From JAXMBN01 sp046349875 (lineage in GTDB: Bacteria > Planctomycetota > Planctomycetia > Pirellulales > Pirellulaceae), in the NCBI GenBank assembly GCA_046349875.1, contig JAXMBN010000057.1, positions 1 to 27,925 of the forward strand: a DNA stretch of 27,925 bases. The letters are read 5' to 3'. This document shows positions 16,131-24,450 of the stretch, one piece after another (positions within the stretch are counted from its first letter, which is position 1; each line of letters opens with the position of its first letter). A program made the translations under genes and the position numbers. Below the pieces are notes generated by a model that was given only the letters and a program-made list of their open reading frames with translations, was not told the DNA's origin and made no database searches.

Positions 16131-17363
16131 ATGAAGACGTTCTGGCGGATAGCATCGGTGGCATGTTGGATGCATGTGATGTGTTTAGGGTGCCTTGTTA
16201 CGCAGATCGCTGCGCAGGACAACAAAGCGGAGACGCTTCAGAAGACGGAAACCCTCGAGGGTCCCAAGCCGTTTGCTCGACCGGACCTGCGGCACTCCGA
16301 TGCCAAACGTTTGACCATCAGCAATGGTGAAGCGAAGTTTCCGGTCGTGGTGGTGAAGGGTTCGCCTTACGAGATGGGATACCAACTGGGTAAGGCAACC
16401 CGTGAGGAGATCCGGACGTTCATTCCGGCTGCATTGGCTGGAATTCAGAAAGCACTGGGAGTCGATCAATCGACTTTGTTGGAAGTATGGAGTCGCACCG
16501 CAGCTTACGCGGATGATCGCGTGGAACAAGAACTGGCAGGGCTAGCCGACGGATGCGGATTGCCTCTGACCACTTTGCAAGCCGTGCATGCCATTCCGCT
16601 CATGATGCCTTATTCTTGCAGTTCGATTGCAGCTTGGGGGCATGCTACGGTCGATGGTCACCTCTATCAAACCCGCAATCTCGATTGGAGTATGGACGTT
16701 GGAGCTCATGAATTTCCGGTGATCGTAGTCTTTATGCCGGAGGAAGGGATCCCGCATGTGGTGCCTTCGTTTGCGGGAATGATCGGCGCGCATACCGGTA
16801 TGAATGCCAAGGGGATCGCGTTGTCGGAGATGGGGGACGCATCCGCTAAGGAAGCCCCTTATCAAGTTCATGCTCCACACTTTACCGTCTTCTTTCGCAC
16901 GATGCTGTACGATGGAGATAAGCTCTCCAAAGCGCTCGATATCTTTCGTTCGCAGATTCCAACCAAGCGTTACCATTATGTTTTTGGTGATGGCATGTCT
17001 GAAGTGGGCGCGGTCAAAGTTCGGGCTCATGCGCCCGAACCGGCTTCGAAGCGGGTCACGATTTGGAAGGACAATGATCCAACGGATGAGTTTGCTCCTA
17101 ATGTTCTCTCCTGTGTCGTCTACAACGATGAGGGACGCGGCGCATTTCCAACATTGAAGCAAAAGCTTGGAAAGCTTTCAGCTGAAGACTTGATCGCCTT
17201 GGCCAACCAAATACCGATCAAAGGTGGGAATGTCGAGAATGTCGTTTACGATGCCACGGCGCTACGTCTCTGGGTGTCATACGCCAAGGGTAGTCAGGAA
17301 GCCTATCAACGCCCCTATGCTTTCTTGGATCTCAAGCAGTTACTCGAACAACACGCAAAATAG
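16131..17363 (+). CDS. C45-type Ntn hydrolase (acyltransferase/penicillin acylase-like)
   Basis: 410 residues with an N-terminal signal peptide (cleavage likely near QIAAQ, residue 29). The hallmark is the conserved cysteine C163 in YSCSSIAAWG, which would become the N-terminal nucleophile after autoproteolysis, followed by RNLDW (182-186). This pattern is that of the C45 family, which includes acyl-CoA:6-aminopenicillanate acyltransferase, and related Ntn hydrolases. SPYEMGYQLGKA at about residue 78-89 also fits the family. It should cleave or transfer an acyl group on an amide bond; substrates of exported bacterial members are mostly unknown. It sits 138 bases after the big cytochrome gene on the same strand and ends the plus-strand run before a repeat-rich gap. 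Confidence 0.85.
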   Translation: MKTFWRIASVACWMHVMCLGCLVTQIAAQDNKAETLQKTETLEGPKPFARPDLRHSDAKRLTISNGEAKFPVVVVKGSPYEMGYQLGKATREEIRTFIPAALAGIQKALGVDQSTLLEVWSRTAAYADDRVEQELAGLADGCGLPLTTLQAVHAIPLMMPYSCSSIAAWGHATVDGHLYQTRNLDWSMDVGAHEFPVIVVFMPEEGIPHVVPSFAGMIGAHTGMNAKGIALSEMGDASAKEAPYQVHAPHFTVFFRTMLYDGDKLSKALDIFRSQIPTKRYHYVFGDGMSEVGAVKVRAHAPEPASKRVTIWKDNDPTDEFAPNVLSCVVYNDEGRGAFPTLKQKLGKLSAEDLIALANQIPIKGGNVENVVYDATALRLWVSYAKGSQEAYQRPYAFLDLKQLLEQHAK

Positions 17364-17377
17364 CACGGGACTAGTTT

Positions 17378-17483
17378 CTCAAAACCCGAAGCGTCACAGT
17401 ATCAGCGAGCGACCCTATACTTCACAACCCGAAACGTCAGTGAGGGACTGCATACCTCATGTCACGAAGCGCTAGCAAGGGAC
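17378..17483 (-). repeat. Three partial repeat copies in reverse orientation
   Basis: Related strings occur at about 17378-17414, 17420-17447 and 17459-17483, about 40 bases apart. The shared core is ACCCGAAGCGTCA...GAGGGAC-like; the middle copy is the best. They are the reverse complement of the GTCCC...CGGGTTGTGATA core found to the right and again at 20266, so the same family sits here in both orientations. Confidence 0.6.
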
Positions 17484-17497
17484 GTGTTAGAGAAGCC

Positions 17498-17640
17498 AAA
17501 AACACTGCAAAAGTCGGTCCCGCGCTTACGCAGCGGGTTGTGATAAAACGCAATTGCGCAACTTCATAACCTACGCAGCGGGTTGTGATAATACTCGATG
17601 CATAGCTTCATAACCTACGCAGCGTGTTGTGATGATACTC
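17498..17640 (+). repeat. Repeat element with three tandem 44-45 bp units
   Basis: TACGCAGCGGGTTGTGATA starts at 17527 and 17572, and a variant starts at 17616 (GCGTGTTGTGATGATA), giving periods of 45 and 44 bases. The intervening bases also share GCTTCATAACC or GCAACTTCATAACC, so whole units are repeated. The first unit is preceded by AAAACACTGCAAAAGTC, also present at 20266-20282. The 514-base gap 17364-17877 otherwise holds two small dyads and the presumed promoter of the SulP gene; no gene is supported there. Confidence 0.75.
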
Positions 17641-17691
17641 AAACGGGCAGCTTCTAAACTCTTGCATGGCCCAAGGCAAAAGCACAACACA

Positions 17692-17710
17692 AAAGCTTGA
17701 TCCAAGCTTT
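17692..17710. other. Perfect 8-bp inverted repeat, 3-base loop
   Basis: AAAGCTTG (17692-17699), ATC, CAAGCTTT (17703-17710). A tight hairpin or a protein-binding dyad about 170 bases before the SulP-carbonic anhydrase start. No T-run follows. Confidence 0.5.
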
Positions 17711-17805
17711 GGGTTATCAACTCTCTTAAAAGTCCGTTGGCAAAGTGCAGCAGAAGAGGCTTCTAGAACGTGGAAAATTCCCAGGTCGGGCTATCTTTCC
17801 AAAAG

Positions 17806-17818
17806 TGTAAATATTACA
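17806..17818. promoter_or_regulatory. Small dyad TGTAA-N3-TTACA
   Basis: Five-base perfect arms around ATA, 60 bases before the SulP start, in an AT-rich stretch that is the best place for its promoter. It may be an operator, but arms this short can arise by chance. Confidence 0.3.
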
Positions 17819-17877
17819 GTTTCGTTATGTTTTGACTTTTGAGATTTCCCTTGTTTTTCGTGGCCTAGGTCTTCCGA

Positions 17878-20109
17878 ATGAGTTCCCCTCCCGCGACTGC
17901 ACCCTATTCTTTCGCCAAAGATGTCATCGCCGGGTTGGTGGTTTTCCTGGTGGCTTTGCCGCTCTGTTTGGGAGTGGCGTTGGCCTCGCGTCCGGCGGGA
18001 GGCGAGTTTCCGCCGCTCTTTGCAGGGCTAATCGCAGGAGTCGTCGGTGGGATTGTTGTTGGCATCATCAGTCGTTCCCATACCAGTGTCAGTGGGCCTG
18101 CAGCAGGGCTCACGGCAATTGTGGCGTCCGAAATCGCCAAGCTGGGATCGTATGAGTCTTTCTTGACGGCGGTCGTGCTTGCAGGAGTATTTCAGATCGC
18201 ATTGGGACTTCTTCGGGCTGGGTCGATATCTTCGTTCTTTCCAAGCAGCGTTGTCCGAGGCTTGTTGGCGGCGATCGGTACCATTCTCATCTTGAAGCAA
18301 GTGCCTCACTTGCTTGGGCACGATTCGGATCCTGAAGGGGACATGGCGTTCCAGCAACCGGACCATGAAAACACCTTCACCGAGTTGGTGTCGATGCTAT
18401 CGGACTTGCATCAAGGGGCTCTTGTGATAGGGCTCGCCACGCTTGCACTGCTCATCGTTTGGGACAAGATTCCTGCGCTTAAGAAGTCGATCATTCCAGC
18501 GCCATTGGTTGTGGTGGTCGTCGGTGGATTGATGGCTTGGTGGATGGAACGTTGGGGTGGCGATTGGGTGATCGGTGAATCGCATTTGGTGGGAGTGCCA
18601 ACAGCCAAGAGTCTCGCCGAGTTCTCCAAGTTCTTGATCTTCCCAGCCTATGATCGCTGGTTGCAACCAGAAGTGATCACAACGGCCATGACACTTGCGG
18701 TGGTGGCATCGCTTGAAACCCTATTGAATCTGGAAGCTGTCGATCGTTTGGATCCCAAGCAGCGCATTACACCCTCCAACCGCGAGTTAGTTGCGCAGGG
18801 GATTGGCAATATGGTGAGCGGATCGTTGGGTGGGTTGCCACTAACAGCTGTCATCGTTCGCGGTAGCGTCAATATCTCGGCGGGATCGCAATCCAAGCTA
18901 TCGGCGATTCTCCACGGTGTGTTTCTATTGGGCTGCGTTCTCTTTCTGCCAAACGTGCTGAACCAAATACCGCTATCGTGTTTGGCTGCCATTCTGATCA
19001 TGACCGGTTACAAGCTTGCAAGTCCATCGTTGATCAAGCAAATGTGGTCGGAAGGGAAGTACCAGTTCATTCCATTTTTGGCAACCGTGGTGGCGATCGT
19101 TGGAACCGACCTGTTGATTGGGGTTTTGATCGGCATGGGAATCAGTATCGCCTTTGTGCTTTCCAGCAACATGAGATCGCCCGTAAAACGGGTTGTGGAG
19201 AAGCACCTGACAGGTGAAGTGACGCGCATCGAATTGGCCAATCAAGTGAGCTTTCTCAATCGCGCATCCATCGAAAAATCCTTGGAAGGAGTGAAGCCTG
19301 GGACGCATGTCTTGATCGATGGACGCAGTACCAACTATATCGATCCCGACGTTTTAAGTTTGCTCAAGCAATTCAAGAATGTCTCTGGTCCAGCTCGTGG
19401 GATCCAAGTGAGCCTCTCTGGTTTCCGCGACAAGTATGACCTCAGTGATCAGATTACTTATGTCGATTATTCGACTCGCGATTTGCAAGACCAGATGACT
19501 CCTTCCCAGGTGCAAGAGATTCTCAGGGAAGGCAACTTACGTTTTCGAAAAGGTCAGCAACTCACTCGCGATCTAGGCCGCCAAATGCAATCCACATCGT
19601 CAGGCCAGCATCCCTTGGCCGTGATCCTTAGTTGCATCGATTCACGTACCCCCGTGGAACTGATCTTTGATCTTGGACTTGGAGATGTATTCAGCGTGCG
19701 CATCGCAGGCAATGTGATCGGTCGTAAGGTGCTCGGAAGCATTGAATTCAGTTGTGCTGTTGCAGGCGCGAAGCTTGTGGTTGTGATGGGGCATTCACGG
19801 TGCGGAGCGGTTTCGGCAGCTGTTAAACATGCGGCTTTAAAGACCGATACAGGCTTGGGCCACTTGGATTTTGTGGTGCATCGTATCCAGGAATCGTTCG
19901 AGCCCCCATCGCAGCAATGGTACGAAGGACTTCTCCCGGAAGCGCGCGAGGACTATGTCACGCACGTTGGCAAACAGAATACGCGATTCTCGATCGAGAC
20001 GATTTTGCAGGAGAGCGAAATCTTGCGCAATCTTCAGAAGGAAGGAAAAATTCAGATCGTCGGTGCCTTCTATGATGTCTCGACGGGCGAGGTCGAGTTT
20101 CTCAATTGA
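17878..20109 (+). CDS. SulP anion transporter fused to beta-carbonic anhydrase
   Basis: 743 residues. Residues about 12-430 are a SulP/SLC26-type membrane domain with many hydrophobic helices, including DVIAGLVVFLVALPLCLGVA at the start and the GPAAGLTAIV loop (73-82). Residues about 445-530 look like a shortened STAS-type cytosolic segment (THVLIDGRSTNYIDPDVLSLL). From about 540 a complete beta-class carbonic anhydrase follows: zinc ligands C586, H639 and C642, with D588 and R590 of the CxDSR dyad (SCIDSRTP; GHSRCGAV). The carbonic anhydrase would interconvert CO2 and bicarbonate at the inner face of a transporter, so bicarbonate uptake or pH/ion balance is the likely role; sulfate transport is possible. 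SulP-carbonic anhydrase fusions are known in several bacteria. The gene stands alone between two copies of a repeat family. An AGG lies at suitable distance from the ATG. Confidence 0.93.
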   Translation: MSSPPATAPYSFAKDVIAGLVVFLVALPLCLGVALASRPAGGEFPPLFAGLIAGVVGGIVVGIISRSHTSVSGPAAGLTAIVASEIAKLGSYESFLTAVVLAGVFQIALGLLRAGSISSFFPSSVVRGLLAAIGTILILKQVPHLLGHDSDPEGDMAFQQPDHENTFTELVSMLSDLHQGALVIGLATLALLIVWDKIPALKKSIIPAPLVVVVVGGLMAWWMERWGGDWVIGESHLVGVPTAKSLAEFSKFLIFPAYDRWLQPEVITTAMTLAVVASLETLLNLEAVDRLDPKQRITPSNRELVAQGIGNMVSGSLGGLPLTAVIVRGSVNISAGSQSKLSAILHGVFLLGCVLFLPNVLNQIPLSCLAAILIMTGYKLASPSLIKQMWSEGKYQFIPFLATVVAIVGTDLLIGVLIGMGISIAFVLSSNMRSPVKRVVEKHLTGEVTRIELANQVSFLNRASIEKSLEGVKPGTHVLIDGRSTNYIDPDVLSLLKQFKNVSGPARGIQVSLSGFRDKYDLSDQITYVDYSTRDLQDQMTPSQVQEILREGNLRFRKGQQLTRDLGRQMQSTSSGQHPLAVILSCIDSRTPVELIFDLGLGDVFSVRIAGNVIGRKVLGSIEFSCAVAGAKLVVVMGHSRCGAVSAAVKHAALKTDTGLGHLDFVVHRIQESFEPPSQQWYEGLLPEAREDYVTHVGKQNTRFSIETILQESEILRNLQKEGKIQIVGAFYDVSTGEVEFLN

Positions 20110-20149
20110 AGCCATGGTTCGGCTGTTCGATACGGGCAAGAAGATGATG

Positions 20150-20205
20150 GGGCAAAAATCTCGCCGCTCATGACATCATTGGCATTTTTTTGCCCTAATA
20201 ATGCC
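20150..20205 (+). terminator. Overlapping alternative hairpins after SulP gene
   Basis: GGGCAAAAA (20150-20158) pairs with TTTTTGCCC (20187-20195). A second, mutually exclusive pair is GGCATT (20181-20186) with AATGCC (20200-20205). They begin 41 bases after the stop codon. The first includes a T-rich arm and is a fair candidate for transcription termination. Confidence 0.45.
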
Positions 20206-20265
20206 GATCTTTAAGATTTAGAGTTGCGCTATTATGAGAATAGGCGTTGGGAAGCTTAGAGTCCT

Positions 20266-20335
20266 AAAACACTGCAAAAGTCAGTCCCTTGCTGACGCTT
20301 CGGGTTGTGATAACAATCAAATGCGCAACTTCAAT
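20266..20335 (+). repeat. Second copy of the 17498 repeat element
   Basis: Opens with AAAACACTGCAAAAGTC and carries CGGGTTGTGATA, then ATGCGCAACTTCA, matching the element at 17498-17566 over about 70 bases with scattered differences. Same orientation, 2.77 kb away, so the SulP-carbonic anhydrase gene is bracketed. Only one unit is present here, without the tandem copies. Confidence 0.75.
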
Positions 20336-20400
20336 CTCCGTAGTTGGCTGATACTGATCGTTCGCAGGCTTCGCCGCTTTCATTCAAGGCTATTCGCGTG

Positions 20401-21162
20401 ATGCTCTTGAGCAAGAATTTGGAAGAACTTCGCGATCTTGGTTACTCGGTTCTCAAGCAGGTCTATTCTCGAGATGCTCTGGAGCAGCTTCAGCGAGCCA
20501 TCGATGTTGGCTTAGCATCAACGCTCGATCCTGCCGAACGGCTCGAGGGGCAAGGAAGCGTCGTCGGGGGACGCAATTTGTTGCGATTGATTCCTGCAAC
20601 ACGGATTTGCTGGAAAGTCGATTGCCTTGAAACGCTGCTTATGGAAGTTTTAGGCGTTTCTTGCGGACTGGTACGAGGTCTCTACTTCGACAAGCCACCT
20701 TTAAAATCCTGGGCTCTTCCTTGGCATCAAGACCTTACCATTGCTGTGCAGTCGCACGTGGGGCATTCGAGCTCCTTTACAAAACCGACTGTAAAAGCGG
20801 GAGTGCCTCACGTGGAAGCTCCCGAGTCTTTGCTTCAAAGAATGGTGACTCTTCGTATTCATCTCGATCCCATGATGGATGAAAATGGGCCGCTGCGAGT
20901 GATCCCTGCAACGCATCGTCAAAAGTCGATGGACCGCTTGCTCGAAGCGGAAGCGCGAACCATCCATGTGGACGCGGGAGATGTCTTTGTGATGCGTCCG
21001 CTATTGGTTCATAGCAGCCTTCCTAGTCATCCAGAAACGAACTTGCATCGCCGCATTCTCCATCTCGAATTCGCAGCCGATCCGAGACTGGGAGATGGAT
21101 TTGCTTGGCACGACTTTGTTCCCCTTCGCGGCGAAGGGCATGGAAGACTCATTCGGGAATAG
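20401..21162 (+). CDS. Phytanoyl-CoA dioxygenase (PhyH)-like protein
   Basis: 253 residues from the ATG at 20401. The frame stays open to a TTG at 20344, but that start would reach to within 10 bases of the repeat element, and the conserved part begins at LLSKNLEELRDLGYSV. Iron ligands of the 2-oxoglutarate-dependent oxygenase fold are visible: H109 and D111 in WHQD, and H204 in LVHSSLPSHP. R217/R218 in HRRILHLEFA probably binds 2-oxoglutarate. RVIPATHR in the middle is also typical. The reaction would be hydroxylation of an unknown small molecule or lipid in the cytosol. The last 14 bases overlap the 3' end of the convergent sulfatase gene. Confidence 0.85.
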   Translation: MLLSKNLEELRDLGYSVLKQVYSRDALEQLQRAIDVGLASTLDPAERLEGQGSVVGGRNLLRLIPATRICWKVDCLETLLMEVLGVSCGLVRGLYFDKPPLKSWALPWHQDLTIAVQSHVGHSSSFTKPTVKAGVPHVEAPESLLQRMVTLRIHLDPMMDENGPLRVIPATHRQKSMDRLLEAEARTIHVDAGDVFVMRPLLVHSSLPSHPETNLHRRILHLEFAADPRLGDGFAWHDFVPLRGEGHGRLIRE

Positions 21163-22681
21163 GATCAGTGCGGCGAACCGTCTTCCCTTCCCAAACTGCC
21201 TCGTCGGTTGCACGATCATAGGTTAGGACACGACTAGCGCTGTTCTTAGCCGGAGGCACATCGATCTTGGGGAGCCATTTTCGATGATCTTCGAGTACCT
21301 TCGCATACTCGGGACGCGATGCGAGATTCGTCCATTCGTTGGGATCGGATTCATGATCGTAGAGCTCTTCCGTTCCATCGGCGTAACGAATGAATCTCCA
21401 GCGTTCGCTGCGAATCCCATGATTGCCTTGATTGTGGGACGTCATTGCAGGACGCGTGCGAATCGATTGAGCGTTGCGCAGTTGCGGAACCAAACTGATC
21501 CCTTCCAGGTCCTCTCTTGCGGTGAGTTGACAAAGTTCGATCAAGGTAGGGTATATGTCCAGCAGCTCTGCCGGTTGCGTGCAGCGACCACTAGCGGCGA
21601 TACCAGGACCTGCAAAGATCAAGGGGACTTTGGTTCCTCGATCCCACAGCGTGTTCTTTCCAGTAATCCCCTTTTCGCCCAAGTGCCAACCATGATCTCC
21701 CCAGACGACCACGATGGTATTTTCGGCGTGTCCTGTTTCATCCAATACTTGGAGAATGCGACCAATCTGCGCGTCGACAAAACTGGTGCAAGCGAGATAC
21801 GAGCGAACGAGATTGCGCCATTGGTGATTTTCTTGAACCCATTTCAATCGAGGTTCGGGTAATTCCCAATGCAAATACCACGAGAATCGTGGCGTGTCGC
21901 TGCGGTCTTCGGGAAGAACGCGAGGGAGGACGGAGTCATCATCTGGATAAAGATCGAACCAGGGCTGTGTGGCATAGCAGGGAACGTGTGGCAGAAAGAA
22001 ACCCGCCGCCAAAAAGAATGGTTGGTCTTTAGGGGCTTGTCGCAGTTGTTCGATAGTCCAAGTGGCAACTTGATAGTCACCCTTGTCTTCATCGCGATGA
22101 GGAAAGACACCCCAATCCATGAGAGGGTTGTTGCCCATGGGAGTGGGGCCAATCAATTTCTTATCAGGTTTGGCTCCCAGGCCACCAGCATTGCCCCAAA
22201 CATCGAACTCGCGTAGCCTCTCTTTCGGGCCACCGGCTCCACCATGGTAGATCTTGCCTGTCGACATCGTCTTGTAGCCGTGCGCATGAAAATGTTGTGG
22301 CAAAGCGACTCGATCTTTCCATTCATCCAAGGTGCGAAACCAAGGCGAGAGTCCATAGATACCGGTGGTGGTACTACGAAGGCCCAGCATCAGGCTGGTG
22401 CGCGATGGATTGCACAATGGTGCTTGGCAATGTGCATTGAGAAAGGCCGTGCCACGTTGAGCAAGTCGATCTAGATGGGGTGTTTTGGCGAGTGGATGTC
22501 CTCCAAAAGCACCGACCCAATCATTCTGATCGTCGATGGCAATGAACAGCACATTGGGTTTCGAGGTCGCTACTTTTTGACCAGAGACCGAAGGAATGGC
22601 AATACCGACAAGTACTACCCAAATTCCTACCGCCGTGGCGACTCGCTGCAGTCGAACCAACCATTTTGATCGTACCATCAT
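21149..22681 (-). CDS. Exported iduronate-2-sulfatase-like sulfatase
   Basis: 510 residues with a signal peptide (IWVVLVGIAIPSVSGQ, cleavage about residue 35). Metal-binding D50-D51 (IAIDDQNDW), formylglycine signature C90-N-P-S-R94, STGKIYHGG (catalytic lysine region) and WGDHGWHLGEKG (second metal pair) place it in the iduronate-2-sulfatase-like branch of type I sulfatases. Substrate sulfated glycan unknown. It differs in family branch from the sulfatase at 10721 (CSPTR, SDNGG). It is the last gene of a minus-strand trio, 46 bases after the DUF1501 gene. ATG ATG at the start; the first is taken. Confidence 0.93.
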   Translation of the reverse strand: MMVRSKWLVRLQRVATAVGIWVVLVGIAIPSVSGQKVATSKPNVLFIAIDDQNDWVGAFGGHPLAKTPHLDRLAQRGTAFLNAHCQAPLCNPSRTSLMLGLRSTTTGIYGLSPWFRTLDEWKDRVALPQHFHAHGYKTMSTGKIYHGGAGGPKERLREFDVWGNAGGLGAKPDKKLIGPTPMGNNPLMDWGVFPHRDEDKGDYQVATWTIEQLRQAPKDQPFFLAAGFFLPHVPCYATQPWFDLYPDDDSVLPRVLPEDRSDTPRFSWYLHWELPEPRLKWVQENHQWRNLVRSYLACTSFVDAQIGRILQVLDETGHAENTIVVVWGDHGWHLGEKGITGKNTLWDRGTKVPLIFAGPGIAASGRCTQPAELLDIYPTLIELCQLTAREDLEGISLVPQLRNAQSIRTRPAMTSHNQGNHGIRSERWRFIRYADGTEELYDHESDPNEWTNLASRPEYAKVLEDHRKWLPKIDVPPAKNSASRVLTYDRATDEAVWEGKTVRRTDPIPE

Positions 22682-22727
22682 CGTTGCTACTCAAGCCAAG
22701 GAAGAAATTATAAAGCTCGGTCGGAGC

Positions 22728-24446
22728 CTAGGATGCAACAAAGGAGAGAGGCGGTCGTTGATTGCGGCCACGTCCTTTGGGTTCGATTCCACTCAACAGA
22801 AGCGCCGTCGCATAGACGTCTCCATGATTGGGAATGAATGATTCGGGATGCTTGGAATGCTCAGGGCGGAGTTCACCTGTCGTGGGATCGTAAGCAGGAT
22901 CGAGCTGACCATCGGGCATGATAGGGATCGCCATCAAGGTTGCTTCTCCCACGCGACCATACTGAGTATTGCCACGCACCTTTCCACCCAGGAAAGCACA
23001 GGAAGTCACTTGCCAGTGTGCGCTAATATCCTGGCCGCCAATCTCGGATGCCTTTTCTGCTTCGGAGATTTTCTTGGCAAGGATCCCATCGACATTGCCA
23101 TGAATGGATCGTCCAAACTCGGAAGTGATCACGATGTTGGTATGTTCAAAGAGCGAGCTTTGGGTATCGCGATACTCGGTATTCTTTAAGAGATCGACCA
23201 AAGCGTGCAACGGATCCCACAGATCGACCTTCATCATTTCGGTTTGATCTTTGTTCCCCACCGGTTGCCCATCCTTCCAAAGGGCTTTGCGATTGTTGTG
23301 CGAATCGAACCTGCGTACATCTCGCGATTCGATGAAGAACCCACATGAATATCCTCGCCGCATCATCTCGTAGCTCATCATGGCTTGCACGTTCGTGTTT
23401 GGTGAAAACTTGCTGCGAGCCTTGTTGCCATTCACGCTTCGATAGGTGATCAACTCATCCTTGGGGGTGATACCAAACCGTTCGCGAAGTTCAGCATCTT
23501 TAAATAGCTGTTGCAACTGCGACCGATCAAGAGTTCGTCCGCGCCGAGCCAATTGAAGGTAGATCTCGCGAGCCGAATGGTAACTGCGGACGGCATCGAT
23601 ATTCTCGTCTTGCAGAATATGTTGATGCGCCGAGTCGAGGAACGAATCTACCTTGGCAGCTACTTGATCGCCTGACGTTTCCTCCAATCGCAACAGGAGT
23701 CGTCGAAGTTTATCCGGCGTTCCCGCATAGATGGTGTGAGCGTGGGATGGACCCAGCGCGTGATAGTATCCTCGCTTGCCCGTATATTGGACTTCGTTGA
23801 GTTCACCATCGGAGAGCCACCAGTGCCATGACAGGTTGGGGAGAACGTAGGGTTGTCCCACCGCTTCACAAAAGGCTTGCATGACCGAGCGTTCATCTTC
23901 TTGACGCTCCTCGGTCTGCTTAAAGGCATACTCCCCCATGTGGACTTTGAGGCGATCGCGGGAGTGCCCAGAACCGGTATGCATAGAACTGATCACGGCC
24001 ATGTCGGGAAAAAGATCTTTGCCTGGCTCTGCCAAGTACCCATAGCGAATGTTGCCATGCGTCTTGATGGAGTAATCATCTTGTCCCCATGGGAGCACGC
24101 GGTAGCGTTCGTCGGAAATCTTTTCGAGACGTTTCACGACATTGTTCTCGGTATTGACCGGATTGAACATGTCGTATCCACACCAGCCTCCTTCGAGATA
24201 CCAATAGATGAGAAACTTTGGATTCTCGGCCGCGCGGGTGGCATCACGAGCCATGCGGGTGGCCTTGCTTTCCTCGGGCATTCCGTAAGCAAAGAAGTGG
24301 CCGAGGAAATCAGCACAGGTAAGACCCGCGATCGAACCGATGGTTTGTTGCACGAAACGACGACGCGTTGGCATCGGTGGCTGCAACGACGAAAGGCCCG
24401 AGGATTGGACTTCGCTTTCGACTTGGCAAGATGGAGTGCGTGTCAT
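22728..24446 (-). CDS. DUF1501 family twin-arginine exported protein
   Basis: 572 residues from the ATG at 24446, which follows an AAGG ribosome site and sits 4 bases after the stop of the gene upstream. The open frame extends to 24545 but that part overlaps the upstream gene. A twin-arginine signal is visible (TRRRFVQQTIGSIAG, residues 27-41), implying folded export. The body shows LEGGWCGYDMFNP near residue 85-97 (the position of the family's GGPSQ-DTFDPK) and ITSEFGRS, typical of DUF1501, which belongs to the alkaline-phosphatase/sulfatase-like superfold. Function is unknown. In planctomycetes such genes are routinely paired with a large cytochrome-like partner, here the gene directly before it. 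A sulfatase follows 46 bases downstream. Confidence 0.87.
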   Translation of the reverse strand: MTRTPSCQVESEVQSSGLSSLQPPMPTRRRFVQQTIGSIAGLTCADFLGHFFAYGMPEESKATRMARDATRAAENPKFLIYWYLEGGWCGYDMFNPVNTENNVVKRLEKISDERYRVLPWGQDDYSIKTHGNIRYGYLAEPGKDLFPDMAVISSMHTGSGHSRDRLKVHMGEYAFKQTEERQEDERSVMQAFCEAVGQPYVLPNLSWHWWLSDGELNEVQYTGKRGYYHALGPSHAHTIYAGTPDKLRRLLLRLEETSGDQVAAKVDSFLDSAHQHILQDENIDAVRSYHSAREIYLQLARRGRTLDRSQLQQLFKDAELRERFGITPKDELITYRSVNGNKARSKFSPNTNVQAMMSYEMMRRGYSCGFFIESRDVRRFDSHNNRKALWKDGQPVGNKDQTEMMKVDLWDPLHALVDLLKNTEYRDTQSSLFEHTNIVITSEFGRSIHGNVDGILAKKISEAEKASEIGGQDISAHWQVTSCAFLGGKVRGNTQYGRVGEATLMAIPIMPDGQLDPAYDPTTGELRPEHSKHPESFIPNHGDVYATALLLSGIEPKGRGRNQRPPLSFVAS

Positions 24447-24450
24447 TTCG

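Noticed and set aside
16131..16200. Lipoprotein signal (cysteine in MCLGC) on the C45-type protein
   Set aside because: The -3 position is Cys rather than Leu and no other lipobox residue fits well; an ordinary signal peptide is more likely.
17527..17640. Short direct repeats with about 25-base gaps, CRISPR-like spacing
   Set aside because: The gaps share GCTTCATAACC-like sequence, the third repeat is degenerate and there are only three units and no cas genes, so this is a tandem/dispersed repeat.
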